Shown piece by piece: positions 1 through 7,573 of a stretch of DNA of 42,216 nt. The position numbers were made by a program, and so were the translations under genes. Source of the stretch: Actinomycetota bacterium. Its GTDB lineage: Bacteria; Actinomycetota; Geothermincolia; Geothermincolales; RBG-13-55-18. The DNA lies in NCBI GenBank assembly GCA_015711955.1, contig MU158686.1, positions 1 through 42,216 on the forward strand. The letters run 5' to 3'. The notes under the pieces were generated by a model. The model had not been told where the DNA came from. It saw only the letters and a list, made by a program, of their open reading frames with translations, and ran no database searches. Every line of letters starts with the position of its first letter. The first letter of the stretch is position 1.

Positions 1-700
1 TGTGTCTTACGAAGTCTTTTATCCCTCCCTCGTAACGGAAGACCATGGTCTCCGGTGGATCCTTCCTCTCATCCCTCACCTCTATCCTCAAACCGCGGTT
101 CAGGAACGCCATCTCCCTCATCCTCTGGGAGATTATGTCGAAGTCAAACTCCACGGTCTCGAAGATCTCCGGGTCGGGTTTAAAACTGACCACTGTTCCT
201 GTCCTGTTGGTCTCCCCTACCACGGTTAACTCGGTTACCGGTTTACCCCTTTCGTACCTCTGCTGATATACTTTTCCGTCCCTTCCCACCTCCAACACGA
301 GCCATTCCGAGAGGGCGTTCACCACCGACACGCCAACTCCGTGAAGACCCCCCGATACCTTATAAACCTTGCTTCCGAACTTACCTCCCGCATGTAGGGT
401 GGTGAGTACCACCTCTGCCGCCGGTCTGCCCTGTTTCTCCATAATCCCAACGGGTATGCCCCTCCCATCGTCAACTACAGTCACCGAGTTGTCTCTGTGT
501 ATGGTCACCCATATGTTTCGGCAGTAACCCGCGAGGCACTCGTCGATGCTGTTGTCCACCACCTCAAAAACCAGATGGTGAAGACCCCTTGGTCCGGTAC
601 TCCCTATATACATGCTGGGCCGTTTTCTCACCGCTTCCAGGCCCTCCAATACCGATATGGAGCTTTCGTCGTAGATCTCATCAACTCTTGTCTCTGTCAT
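1..700 (-). CDS. gyrB: DNA gyrase subunit B, N-terminal part (runs off the left edge)
   Basis: This is the first 233 codons of gyrase B, the ATPase subunit that with GyrA introduces negative supercoils. Reading from ATG at 700 gives [20 protein letters not shown], then the GyrB signatures [23 protein letters not shown] (ATP/Mg-binding Asn), DDGRGIP and [15 protein letters not shown] (ATP lid). These cover the GHKL ATPase domain and the start of the transducer domain. The rest, and gyrA if present, lie beyond base 1. A GGAGG sits 6 bases before the ATG. It is the last gene seen in the dnaA-dnaN-recF-DUF721-gyrB order and also has its own extended -10 promoter in the gap upstream. Confidence 0.98.
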   Translation of the reverse strand, partial: MTETRVDEIYDESSISVLEGLEAVRKRPSMYIGSTGPRGLHHLVFEVVDNSIDECLAGYCRNIWVTIHRDNSVTVVDDGRGIPVGIMEKQGRPAAEVVLTTLHAGGKFGSKVYKVSGGLHGVGVSVVNALSEWLVLEVGRDGKVYQQRYERGKPVTELTVVGETNRTGTVVSFKPDPEIFETVEFDFDIISQRMREMAFLNRGLRIEVRDERKDPPETMVFRYEGGIKDFVRH

Positions 701-741
701 CTCCGACCTCCAAACAAGAAAAAATGCTGGTCAATATGGAA

Positions 742-750
742 ATTATACCA
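742..750 (-). promoter_or_regulatory. Extended -10 promoter for gyrB
   Basis: On the minus strand the gap between the DUF721 gene and gyrB holds TGGTATAAT, a consensus -10 (TATAAT) with the extended TGn element. No good -35 is seen 16-18 bases upstream, which is usual for extended -10 promoters. It would start transcription about 35 bases before the gyrB ATG, so gyrB may be expressed apart from the dnaA operon. Confidence 0.6.
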
Positions 751-774
751 GCAAACGCCCTCATTATGCTAAAG

Positions 775-1074
775 TTAAGGTTTATGTTTAATCTTTATCT
801 TGATATCCTTTATCCTGCCGCCTGAGAATTCCTCTAATTTTTTCTTAAGTGTCTCCAAGATATACACCATCTCCTGATACCACACGCTTGACTCCACCGC
901 CACGAAGAGCGTGCCCTTTATGACCTTGTAAGGTTCGGTGTGAAGCGCCAATCTCTCTCCCACCAATGACATCCACGCCTCTCTTAAGGCCAACGTCATC
1001 GAAATACGAGATGTGATCTCATCATCTTCCTTTAGATCCAACAATATCTCCCTTATTTCCCTGACGTCCTTCAT
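775..1074 (-). CDS. DciA-like DUF721 protein
   Basis: This small basic protein of 99 residues belongs to the DUF721 (DciA) family; the family's founding member is a replicative helicase loader or regulator. Its core alpha/beta fold is visible as a helix containing EAWMSLVGERLALHTEP, a strand GTLFVAVESSVWYQEM, and a helix with LKKKLEEF, followed by a lysine-rich C-terminus. The ATG overlaps the recF stop in an ATGA, so translation is coupled. DUF721 between recF and gyrB is the usual actinobacterial arrangement. The protein is shorter than many DciA proteins because it lacks a long N-terminal extension. The family call is good; a helicase-loading role is inferred. Confidence 0.8.
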   Translation of the reverse strand: MKDVREIREILLDLKEDDEITSRISMTLALREAWMSLVGERLALHTEPYKVIKGTLFVAVESSVWYQEMVYILETLKKKLEEFSGGRIKDIKIKIKHKP

Positions 1075-2108
1075 GTTCTCAAATATTCCTCCATGTTCAA
1101 CACGTGATAACCGTACAACTGCCTCCTACCCACGGCATCGGTCACGAACACCTGATTTCTTTCCTCCAAAGTACTCAAGAGAAGGTCAGCGTGGTTGTCA
1201 TCCAACTCGCTCAAGCAATCGTCCAACAAGAGTATTACCTCTTCTCCCCTCTCTCTTAACATTTCCTCTATTGCCAGCTTCCAGGCTAAAGTAGTCAATT
1301 TTTGCTCTCCTTGGGACGACTCTCTTCTCGTGTTTCTACCATCTACTTCGAAAATGATCTCGTCCCGATGGGGGCCCACCAACGTTTGTCCCCTCCTTAT
1401 TTCCGCCGCCAACATCCTCTCTAAAACGTCTTTTGGTTTAGCGTCCCTTGTGGCTCTCAGAGTGGAGTAATATCTTATCCTCAAGGTGCTCCTCCCTAAC
1501 CTCATCAGCGTCTTCCCCATCTTGTCCCTGACCTCTTCTAATAACTGCAGCCTGTCTCTCGTTATCCTTTCTCCTATCTCCACCAGCATCACGTTCCAAT
1601 GTTCCAACTCCCTGGCGGTTCTCTCCCCCGCCTTTATTCCCCTCAACACCTCATTCCTCTGTCTTACAACCCTAAGAAAGTCGGTAAGATCACAAGAATA
1701 ACCAGGCTTTATTCTCGATAAGGAAAGATCCAACTCCCTCCTTCTTTCCTCAGGCCCCCCTTTTATGAAGGTGACGTCATCAGGAAGGTTTACCAGAGCG
1801 TGTGTTCTCTTGATGAAAGGGTATCCTCTATGATCAACCCCGTTCTCATCCACCCTCACGGAGTATGAATACGTATTTTCCCCTCTTTTAAAAAGTGCTA
1901 CTATTTCCGCCTCTGACTCACCCTTTTTTATTAGTTCTACCCATTTTCTTGCCCTGATGGGTTTTCCTTCACACAAGACAAAAATGGCCTCAAGGAAGTT
2001 GGTCTTCCCCAGGCCGTTCCTTCCCACCAAGGCATTTATACCACTCCTGAGGGGAATATCCAGGGTTGAGAAATTTCTGAAATTCCTCAGAGTTATTCCT
2101 TTTAACAC
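1071..2108 (-). CDS. recF: DNA replication and repair protein RecF
   Basis: RecF is an SMC-like ATPase that helps load RecA at single-strand gaps, working with RecO and RecR (recR is also in this window). The 345-residue protein has Walker A GRNGLGKTN near residue 30, the ABC signature SSQGEQK near 265 and Walker B VILLLDDCLSELDD near 295, the normal RecF order and length. It starts with GTG one base after the dnaN stop and ends by overlapping the DUF721 start by four bases. It therefore sits in a tightly packed replication operon. Confidence 0.97.
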   Translation of the reverse strand: MLKGITLRNFRNFSTLDIPLRSGINALVGRNGLGKTNFLEAIFVLCEGKPIRARKWVELIKKGESEAEIVALFKRGENTYSYSVRVDENGVDHRGYPFIKRTHALVNLPDDVTFIKGGPEERRRELDLSLSRIKPGYSCDLTDFLRVVRQRNEVLRGIKAGERTARELEHWNVMLVEIGERITRDRLQLLEEVRDKMGKTLMRLGRSTLRIRYYSTLRATRDAKPKDVLERMLAAEIRRGQTLVGPHRDEIIFEVDGRNTRRESSQGEQKLTTLAWKLAIEEMLRERGEEVILLLDDCLSELDDNHADLLLSTLEERNQVFVTDAVGRRQLYGYHVLNMEEYLRT

Positions 2109-2109
2109 C

Positions 2110-3198
2110 CTACAACCTTACCGGCATAACCAGGTATATGAAGTCCTCTCCCTCGACCCCCTTGATTACAGCGGGTTTCAGCGGCTCACTGAATCCCATC
2201 AAGACCTCATCCCCGTCTACCGAGGCAAGTCCGTCTTCCAAAAACCTACCGTTGAAGGCTATTGTCATTTCCTCACCTCTGTATTCCGCCGGTATCTCCT
2301 CGAAGGCCTCCCCTACATCCTTGGATACTGTGGAGATCCTTATCCCTCCATCCTTCAACTCCATCTTCACTGTGGATCCCACATGGGTCACCCTCTTCAA
2401 GGAGGAGAGTATGCGTTTTTTATCCACCTTAACCTCTTTATCCAAATCCTTCGGTATGAATTGTTCATACTTAGGAAACTTGCCCTCTATCAGTCGGACT
2501 TTTATCTCGAACCCTTCAGATGAGAGGGTCAGATAGCTTCCACCCTCCTCTCCGTACAGATCTATGTGGTCGCACTTCTGCGCGAGTTTCGCGATTCCGT
2601 TCGAAACCTGGGAAGGTACTACGTACTCACCAGAGCCGATGGTCTTCAAGTTGTCTTTTACTTTAATCAGCGATAAGCGGTAACTATCAGTGCACACCAT
2701 GGTGATGACTCCTTCCCCGAGTTGCAGATAAATACCGGTGAGAATCGGCCTTTTGTCGTCTTTGGACGCTGCACGCGAGACTTTGTCGAGCGAGGAGGAG
2801 AAAGTCTGAAAAGGTATTTTTTGTGCAAGGAGTGACCCTTTTTCGGGTTCCTCGGGAAAATCCTCCCAAGGCATGACCTGAAGGTGGAAGAAGGACGAGA
2901 CGCCCTCCAAGGAAAGACGGTTTTCCTCGTATCTCAATTGAAGGCTCTCCTCTTCCATGTCTTTGAGTATGTCCAGAAGAAGCCTCGCATTGACCACGCA
3001 TTTACCTGAGCCCTCTAGGTCACATGAAAGGGAGGTTTTAAAAAAGGAGTTAAGATCCGTGGTCCTGAGAAGGACCTCGCTTTCGTTTGTCTCCATGAGC
3101 ACGCCGCTGAGTATGGGGAGAGAACCACGTTGGGATGTGAAGGGAAGTGCTAATTGAAGAGCACCGACCAACTCGTCCCTGAGACACCTTAATTGCAT
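2110..3198 (-). CDS. dnaN: DNA polymerase III beta subunit (sliding clamp)
   Basis: DnaN is the ring-shaped clamp that tethers the replicative polymerase and many repair proteins to DNA. At 362 residues it has the usual three-domain length. Recognisable pieces include LPILSGVLMET in domain I, RPILTGIYL in domain II, LSLIKV, and the C-terminal VMPVRL that forms part of the hydrophobic partner-binding pocket. The ATG follows a strong GGGAGG. It lies 241 bases downstream of dnaA and one base from recF, so it is probably read with both. Confidence 0.97.
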   Translation of the reverse strand: MQLRCLRDELVGALQLALPFTSQRGSLPILSGVLMETNESEVLLRTTDLNSFFKTSLSCDLEGSGKCVVNARLLLDILKDMEEESLQLRYEENRLSLEGVSSFFHLQVMPWEDFPEEPEKGSLLAQKIPFQTFSSSLDKVSRAASKDDKRPILTGIYLQLGEGVITMVCTDSYRLSLIKVKDNLKTIGSGEYVVPSQVSNGIAKLAQKCDHIDLYGEEGGSYLTLSSEGFEIKVRLIEGKFPKYEQFIPKDLDKEVKVDKKRILSSLKRVTHVGSTVKMELKDGGIRISTVSKDVGEAFEEIPAEYRGEEMTIAFNGRFLEDGLASVDGDEVLMGFSEPLKPAVIKGVEGEDFIYLVMPVRL

Positions 3199-3439
3199 GT
3201 TGATAACCTCCCGTACCCTCCTATGAATAACCTCTTCTTACTTTAATACTAATAAAGAGGGAGACAAATGTGGGAAAGTTGTCTCGTGCCACGGTAGTGG
3301 CCTATTTCACGTGAAAAAGGCTTGTGGAAATCCTGTATATAAAACTGCCCAGCGAGGGGATTTGTGAGGGAAAACCTCAAGATAGACGGAGTTTATAACA
3401 GGATACGAACCGTTTGTGAACATTTTCTCAAGAATGTCA
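3199..3439. promoter_or_regulatory. dnaA-dnaN spacer with parS-like site and weak DnaA-box-like motifs
   Basis: This 241-bp non-coding gap holds an AT-rich stretch (about 3232-3262), a parS-like palindrome listed separately, and degenerate DnaA-box-like nonamers. The minus-strand motif ATTTCCACA near 3332-3340 and TTTCCCACA near 3269-3277 each differ from TTATCCACA at two positions. In many bacteria this gap is part of a bipartite origin. Here the boxes are weaker than in the gap next to rpmH, so it is at most a secondary origin element. A dnaN promoter is likely but no clean -10/-35 pair was picked. Confidence 0.4.
3303..3318. promoter_or_regulatory. parS-like ParB binding site 1
   Basis: TATTTCACGTGAAAAA matches 14 of 16 bases of the parS consensus TGTTTCACGTGAAACA and keeps the whole TTTCACGTGAAA palindromic core. 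It lies between dnaA and dnaN, close to the origin and to parAB, where parS sites cluster in most bacteria. With the site at 8614 it places parS on both sides of the predicted origin. Confidence 0.72.
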
Positions 3440-4777
3440 TCAGAGCCTTCCCCTTTTCAGTTTATTTGTAATGGACTGGATGAGATCGTAGATCTCCTTT
3501 TTGGCGTGCATGAGATTCTTTATTTTTTCCACGGAGTGGATGGCCGTGCTATGGTGTCTTCCACCGAAGGCGTTGCTGATGGCAGGAAGTGACGCGTCGG
3601 TCAGTTCCCGGCATAAATACATAGCGACTTGTCTTGCCGTGACAAGGGTTCTGCTGCGGTTGGGACCCTTGAGATCCTCCGGGGAAAGCCTGAAATGCTC
3701 AGCGGTGGCTTTAATGATGTCCTCGATGGTTATTTCCACGGGTTTTTCCTCGGGAAGGATTCCTTTGAGCACCTCCTTCGCCATGTCAAGGGTTATCCTT
3801 TCCCCCGTCAGGCTCGAGTACGCAACGACCCTAATTAAGGCTCCCTCAAGCTCCCTTATGTTCGACTCGAAGCTACTGGCGATGAAATGTATAACGTCGT
3901 CAGGCACGTCCTTTTTATCAAGATCCGCCTTTTTCTTGAGAATAGCGATACGGGTCTCCAGTTCAGGTGGTTGGATGTCGGTTATGAGACCCCACTCGAA
4001 CCTCGATATGAGCCTCTGTTGAAGGTTGGGAATCTCCTTGGCCGGCCTATCGCTGGTCAAGACGATTTGTTTGTTGTTGTTGTGAAGTTCGTTGAACGTG
4101 TGAAAGAACTCCTCCTGGGTCCTTTCCTTGTTGCCGAGAAATTGGATGTCATCCACCAAGAGCATGTCGGTGGAACGATATTTTCTCTGGAAATAGGAAG
4201 TTCTCCTGTCCTTCAAGGAGTCTATGAACTCGTTAACGAACTTCTCCATGGGAACATAAGTGACCTTGATGTCAGGGAAGAGACTGCGAGTATAGTGACC
4301 GATGGCGTGCATGAGATGGGTCTTACCTAGTCCGCTGCCCCCGTATATAAGAAGTGGGTTGTAACAGGTGGGATTCTCTGATACGGCCCGAGCCGCTGCG
4401 TAAGCAAAACGGTTGCTGGGTCCTATGACGAAGGTGTCGAAGGTAAAGCGGGGGTTGAGCTCAGCAGTGGTTTGCTCTTCATCGAGGCGGTCAACGTCCA
4501 GGAAAGTCGTTTTCCTGCCCCTCCTCTTGGGAACGGAAAGAACGACCTTAACCTCCCTTATAGATGGGTTTATAGAGGTTATGGTGTCTTTAATTGTTCC
4601 TAAATAACGCCTCTCCACCCATTCCTTGGTGAACCGGTTCTCGGTGACAAGACATAGGACCCCGTCCTCTAAGGAAGCAGGCCTTAGGCTATTGAGCCAG
4701 AGGGAGGAGGGGACCCCGATGAGATCCCCTATCTTCTCCTTACACTCGCGCCATATCTCCTCAGCCGAAAGCGACAT
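3440..4777 (-). CDS. dnaA: Chromosomal replication initiator DnaA
   Basis: DnaA binds DnaA boxes at the origin and opens the duplex. The 445-residue protein has domain I (about 1-80), a short linker, AAA+ domain III with Walker A GGSGLGKT at 146-153 and Walker B LLVDDIQFL (Asp 209-210), and domain IV with the DnaA-box-reading motif GGRHHSTAIHSVEKI. ATG at 4777 follows GGGGGAG by eight bases. It is preceded, 52 bases upstream on the same strand, by the GHKL-HTH gene, so it probably is not the first gene of its transcript. Confidence 0.98.
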   Translation of the reverse strand: MSLSAEEIWRECKEKIGDLIGVPSSLWLNSLRPASLEDGVLCLVTENRFTKEWVERRYLGTIKDTITSINPSIREVKVVLSVPKRRGRKTTFLDVDRLDEEQTTAELNPRFTFDTFVIGPSNRFAYAAARAVSENPTCYNPLLIYGGSGLGKTHLMHAIGHYTRSLFPDIKVTYVPMEKFVNEFIDSLKDRRTSYFQRKYRSTDMLLVDDIQFLGNKERTQEEFFHTFNELHNNNKQIVLTSDRPAKEIPNLQQRLISRFEWGLITDIQPPELETRIAILKKKADLDKKDVPDDVIHFIASSFESNIRELEGALIRVVAYSSLTGERITLDMAKEVLKGILPEEKPVEITIEDIIKATAEHFRLSPEDLKGPNRSRTLVTARQVAMYLCRELTDASLPAISNAFGGRHHSTAIHSVEKIKNLMHAKKEIYDLIQSITNKLKRGRL

Positions 4778-4829
4778 GAGAACTTCTCCCCCGTGATTGT
4801 GAAGAAGAGGAGTTGCGGGAGCTATTCTA

Positions 4830-5558
4830 TTACAGCCCAGAAAGGGACTGCAAGTAACGTCGTCCTTGCGTCGAAAGGAAGATCTTTCCAGAAGGATCCC
4901 TTATTACCAGGTTTTTTTGTACCAGATCTCGTGCATCACGGTAGGCCGTGCTTACTGAGACGCCAAGCCTTTTAGCCAGCTGTTGGGCGTTGAGAGGCCC
5001 CGAGTCGGCCAAGAGGGTCATGAGGACGATCTGTCTCATTGAGAGGTTGTCAAATGAAATCCCGGACCTATGGGAAAGCAGCCTTTCCGGGAGGATCTCC
5101 AACCTTACATAGGTGCCCAAGTCAGGCCTGCTCATGATGACAAGGTTTCCACCTCTCTCCTCCATCTCCCTTCGGGCCAGAAAAAAACCCATCCCAGCAC
5201 CCCTTATTGACCTCCTAAGCACGTCGTTGGCCGTGGTGTAACCTGGCTGCATCGCCAAATCAAGATCGGGTATTCCAGGACCGGTGTCAGAAAAGGAGAC
5301 AAAACCCATCTCGGGATGTACAAGCACACAAACCTCGCAGGGAAGAGCGTGGGCGAGATTATCCACAATCTCCTTGATGGCTGTGGTGGGAGGGCGTACC
5401 CCACGCTCCTCCAGGGCTGAGACCACCGCGAAGGTAAGGTCGTGGGAGAAACCGGAGAAATCCGATGGCGGAAAACACACGGACTGGAAATTGAGCTCAT
5501 CATCCCCCTGTATGAAGAGGTAGGTGTTGGGAGAAAGAATCTCGCCGTGAACCTCCAC
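4830..5558 (-). CDS. GHKL-type ATPase fused to a C-terminal winged helix, first gene of the dnaA operon
   Basis: No established gene name is recognised. From GTG at 5558 (AGGAGGG seven bases upstream) it gives 242 residues; an in-frame GTG at 5597 has only a weak ribosome site. Residues 45-155 look like a histidine-kinase/anti-sigma-type ATPase: N box KEIVDN (62-67), G1 box DTGPGIP (91-97) and glycine-rich lid GAGMGF (120-125). There is no phosphoacceptor or sensor domain. Residues about 170-242 form a helix-turn-helix/winged helix (MRQIVLMTLL, LNAQQLAKRLGVSVSTAYRD, then a wing with IRDPSGKIFLS). The gene reads into dnaA after 52 bases and its start faces the putative oriC. An ATP-sensing regulator of the operon or origin is an inference from fold and position; an anti-sigma kinase is the other option. 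Confidence 0.75.
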   Translation of the reverse strand: MEVHGEILSPNTYLFIQGDDELNFQSVCFPPSDFSGFSHDLTFAVVSALEERGVRPPTTAIKEIVDNLAHALPCEVCVLVHPEMGFVSFSDTGPGIPDLDLAMQPGYTTANDVLRRSIRGAGMGFFLARREMEERGGNLVIMSRPDLGTYVRLEILPERLLSHRSGISFDNLSMRQIVLMTLLADSGPLNAQQLAKRLGVSVSTAYRDARDLVQKNLVIRDPSGKIFLSTQGRRYLQSLSGL

Positions 5559-5670
5559 CGATACACCCTCCTGAGAGACCGGCTGCCATAGTCGCACTAC
5601 TTATCAAATTACCCGATATATTATGATAACGTCCAGTTAAATGGTTTTTAGAATTTTCAACCAGTTTGCA

Positions 5671-5706
5671 TTCGACAAGTGTTTCGACAAGGGAATCGAC
5701 AGGTGC
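5671..5706 (+). repeat. Three tandem 12-nt iterons in the origin region
   Basis: TTCGACAAG occurs at 5671 and 5683, followed by the variant ATCGACAGG at 5695, at an exact 12-base period. The complement of the second copy, TTGTCGAAA, shares seven of nine bases with the actinobacterial DnaA box TTGTCCACA. They could be low-affinity DnaA sites or sites for another origin-binding protein. Confidence 0.6.
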
Positions 5707-5764
5707 GATTCCCAGGGGTCGGGACGCCTAAATCCCAAATTAAGTGGTCGAACAACCGCAAAAG

Positions 5765-5796
5765 TTTTCCACATGGTTTTCAACAGGTGTGGAAAA
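5765..5796. promoter_or_regulatory. DnaA-box-like cluster
   Basis: TTTTCCACA at 5765-5773 on the plus strand and again at 5788-5796 on the minus strand face each other, with TTTTCAACA at 5777-5785 between them. Each TTTTCCACA is one base off TTATCCACA. They lie just upstream of the rpmH promoter, so DnaA bound here could act on both replication and transcription. Confidence 0.6.
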
Positions 5797-5806
5797 AGTT
5801 ACTTCG

Positions 5807-5835
5807 TTGACACCTCACAGGTCGGTGGTTATAAT
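5807..5835 (+). promoter_or_regulatory. Consensus housekeeping promoter for the rpmH operon
   Basis: TTGACA at 5807-5812 and TATAAT at 5830-5835 are separated by exactly 17 bases: a perfect vegetative sigma-factor promoter. It should drive rpmH-rnpA-yidD-yidC-khpB at high level, as expected for ribosomal protein L34. Confidence 0.9.
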
Positions 5836-5861
5836 TTCCGTGCTCTGGAGGAGGTAGTGAG

Positions 5862-5996
5862 ATGAAAAGGACATTTCAACCCAATAACAGGAGAAGAAAG
5901 AAAACCCACGGCTTCCGTGTGAGGATGAGGACGAGGGCAGGCAGGCATATCCTTAAAAGGCGCAGGACGAAAGGACGGAAGAGGTTGAGCGCCTGA
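5862..5996 (+). CDS. rpmH: 50S ribosomal protein L34
   Basis: This 44-residue, very basic protein starts [20 protein letters not shown] and contains [15 protein letters not shown], the standard L34 sequence across its whole length. It is a structural part of the large ribosomal subunit. A GGAGGAGG lies shortly before the ATG, and the strong promoter at 5807-5835 starts about 20 bases upstream. It sits beside the predicted origin and four bases before rnpA. Confidence 0.98.
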   Translation: MKRTFQPNNRRRKKTHGFRVRMRTRAGRHILKRRRTKGRKRLSA

Positions 5997-6000
5997 TTTC

Positions 6001-6360
6001 ATGGAGACCCTTAAAACGAAAAAGGACTTCATGAGGGTTATCCGTGGAGGAAGAAGGTTCCGATTGAACTATCTGTCCGCCTCCTTGATAGAAAACGATT
6101 TAGGGAAGCCGCGCATAGGAATCGCCGTTTCCAAAAAACTAGGTAAAAGTTTTGTAAGGAACCGTATTCGAAGACGCATTAAGGAAGCGGTAAGGCTAGT
6201 CCTCGAGGAATCGGAGAACTCAGGATGGGGAGTGGACGTGATATTCGTGCCCACCGGGGAAGTGAAAAATGCCCCATTCGAAGAGTTGAAGGCGGAAGTG
6301 GCGGAGTTGATCCGGAGAAGTCGTGAACATAAAACCGAGAAAGATCGCCGGTTTAACTAA
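6001..6360 (+). CDS. rnpA: Ribonuclease P protein component
   Basis: RnpA is the protein cofactor of RNase P, which trims tRNA 5' ends. The 119-residue sequence has the expected N-terminal LKTKKDFMRVIRGGRRF, a central strand PRIGIAVSKKLGKSFVRNR, and the RNR-type motif VRNRIRRRIKEAVR that contacts the RNA. It starts four bases after rpmH and overlaps yidD by 38 bases, the usual compact arrangement. Confidence 0.96.
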   Translation: METLKTKKDFMRVIRGGRRFRLNYLSASLIENDLGKPRIGIAVSKKLGKSFVRNRIRRRIKEAVRLVLEESENSGWGVDVIFVPTGEVKNAPFEELKAEVAELIRRSREHKTEKDRRFN

Positions 6361-6592
6361 AGCATTAAATAAAAAGGCAGGTCTTGTGGCATCCCTCCCA
6401 ATCCAGTGGTATAGGTCGGTTATTTCCGTCCTTATGCCTCCCAGGTGCCGTTTTTATCCGCCTTGCTCCCAATACGCAATATCTGCCCTGAGGACACACG
6501 GACTTATCCGTGGGTTCTGGCTTACCGCAAGAAGGCTTGTAAGATGTCACCCTCTTCATCCCGGCGGATATGACCCGGTGCCGGAAAGGTAG
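6323..6592 (+). CDS. yidD: Membrane protein insertion efficiency factor YidD
   Basis: This 89-residue YidD-family protein helps YidC insert membrane proteins at the inner face of the membrane. The hallmark block is present: CRFYPPCSQYAISALRTHG, then WLTARRLVRCHPLHPGGYDP. The first about 25 residues form a basic, amphipathic N-terminus. A GTG start at 6323, inside rnpA, follows GGAGAAG. The stop lies 11 bases before yidC. Confidence 0.95.
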   Translation: MNIKPRKIAGLTKALNKKAGLVASLPIQWYRSVISVLMPPRCRFYPPCSQYAISALRTHGLIRGFWLTARRLVRCHPLHPGGYDPVPER

Positions 6593-6603
6593 CGTGATGT
6601 AGT

Positions 6604-7560
6604 ATGTGGTCAGAGGTGTGGAGTGCCATAGTATCAGGTCTTTTCTTCCTAATGCAGTTTTTCTACAAGATCACCGGAAACTACGGTTTTGCCATAATCC
6701 TCCTGACTTTACTCATAAGGCTGATAATTCTACCGCTGACCCTCAGGCAGACCAAGTCCATGATAGCGCTGCAAAAACTCCAACCCGAGCTGAAGAAGAT
6801 ACAGGAGAAATACAAGGATGATAAAGAGCGCCTTTCGCAGGAGATGATGAAGTTTTATCGGGAACACAAGGTAAACCCGTTTTCAGGGTGCTTTCCCTTG
6901 ATCGTCCAGCTACCCATATTCATCGCCCTGTACACTGCCATTAGGACCTACCTTCTCACCCCGCCCACAGCGTTGCTGGGAAATGTGTTTGCGATATTTC
7001 CCCATGCACCAGCGGGGATGGCTTTCAAGAACACCTCGTTTTTGTGGATAAAAAGCCTGGCAGACACCACGCGCATCGCTGACCCCCTTTTCGTGCTCGT
7101 AATATTGTTAGGCCTGACCACGTGGTATTCTCAAAAACAAGTCATGACCGACCCCAAACAGAAAAACCTTCTAATCATCATGCCATTGTTCACCGTTTTT
7201 ATCGGACTCAGCCTTCCTGCTGGGGTAGTTCTCTACTGGCTTGTGACCAACGTGTTTCAGATTGTGCAGCAATACGGAATAGAGCTTTATGAGAAGAGGC
7301 ATCCCGAGGAAGTCAGGAGGATAGCTGAGAAAGCGGAAAGGAAGGTGGCAGGGAGGAGGCAAGAAAGAAGATCTGGAAAGGAAGCGCCCGGCGAGAGAGT
7401 GGCGAGCCAGGAGGTCAAAGCGACAGATAAGACCAAAGCTTCCACCAAGGGACAGAAAAAAACGGCTTCGGGTATGTCAAAAAAGCAGACTAGCAGCAGT
7501 AAACAGGTGCGCAAACCAAGGACCCCTCCGCCAAGAATTTCGGGCAACGGCAGGGCCTGA
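6604..7560 (+). CDS. yidC: Membrane protein insertase YidC/OxaA
   Basis: YidC inserts and folds membrane proteins with or without SecYEG. The 318-residue protein is the Gram-positive type without the large periplasmic domain. A first membrane segment is followed by FAIILLTLLIRLIILPLTL, which carries the conserved membrane arginine. Next come a charged coiled-coil loop (LQPELKKIQEKYKDDKERL), the FPLIVQLPIFIALYTAIR segment and further helices ending at GVVLYWLVTNVFQIVQQY. A basic tail of about 85 residues, rich in Lys, Arg, Ser and Thr, probably touches the ribosome. The ribosome site before ATG 6604 is weak; a GTG four codons in is an alternative start. Confidence 0.96.
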   Translation: MWSEVWSAIVSGLFFLMQFFYKITGNYGFAIILLTLLIRLIILPLTLRQTKSMIALQKLQPELKKIQEKYKDDKERLSQEMMKFYREHKVNPFSGCFPLIVQLPIFIALYTAIRTYLLTPPTALLGNVFAIFPHAPAGMAFKNTSFLWIKSLADTTRIADPLFVLVILLGLTTWYSQKQVMTDPKQKNLLIIMPLFTVFIGLSLPAGVVLYWLVTNVFQIVQQYGIELYEKRHPEEVRRIAEKAERKVAGRRQERRSGKEAPGERVASQEVKATDKTKASTKGQKKTASGMSKKQTSSSKQVRKPRTPPPRISGNGRA

Positions 7561-7573
7561 TGGAGGTGAACAC

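Larger units (their letters stand above)
5559..5861. other. Candidate replication origin (oriC)
   Basis: This 303-bp gap separates the leftward dnaA operon from the rightward rpmH operon, so gene polarity switches here as expected at an origin. It contains a very AT-rich block (about 5601-5660, suited to unwinding), three 12-nt iterons (5671-5706), a cluster of DnaA-box-like nonamers (5765-5796) and the rpmH promoter (5807-5835). The boxes are one mismatch from TTATCCACA. Position and content support oriC; the exact unwinding site cannot be read from sequence alone. Confidence 0.65.

Noticed and set aside
1096-1115. CACGTG in recF as a third parS
   Set aside because: Only the central six bases match; the flanks do not fit the parS consensus.
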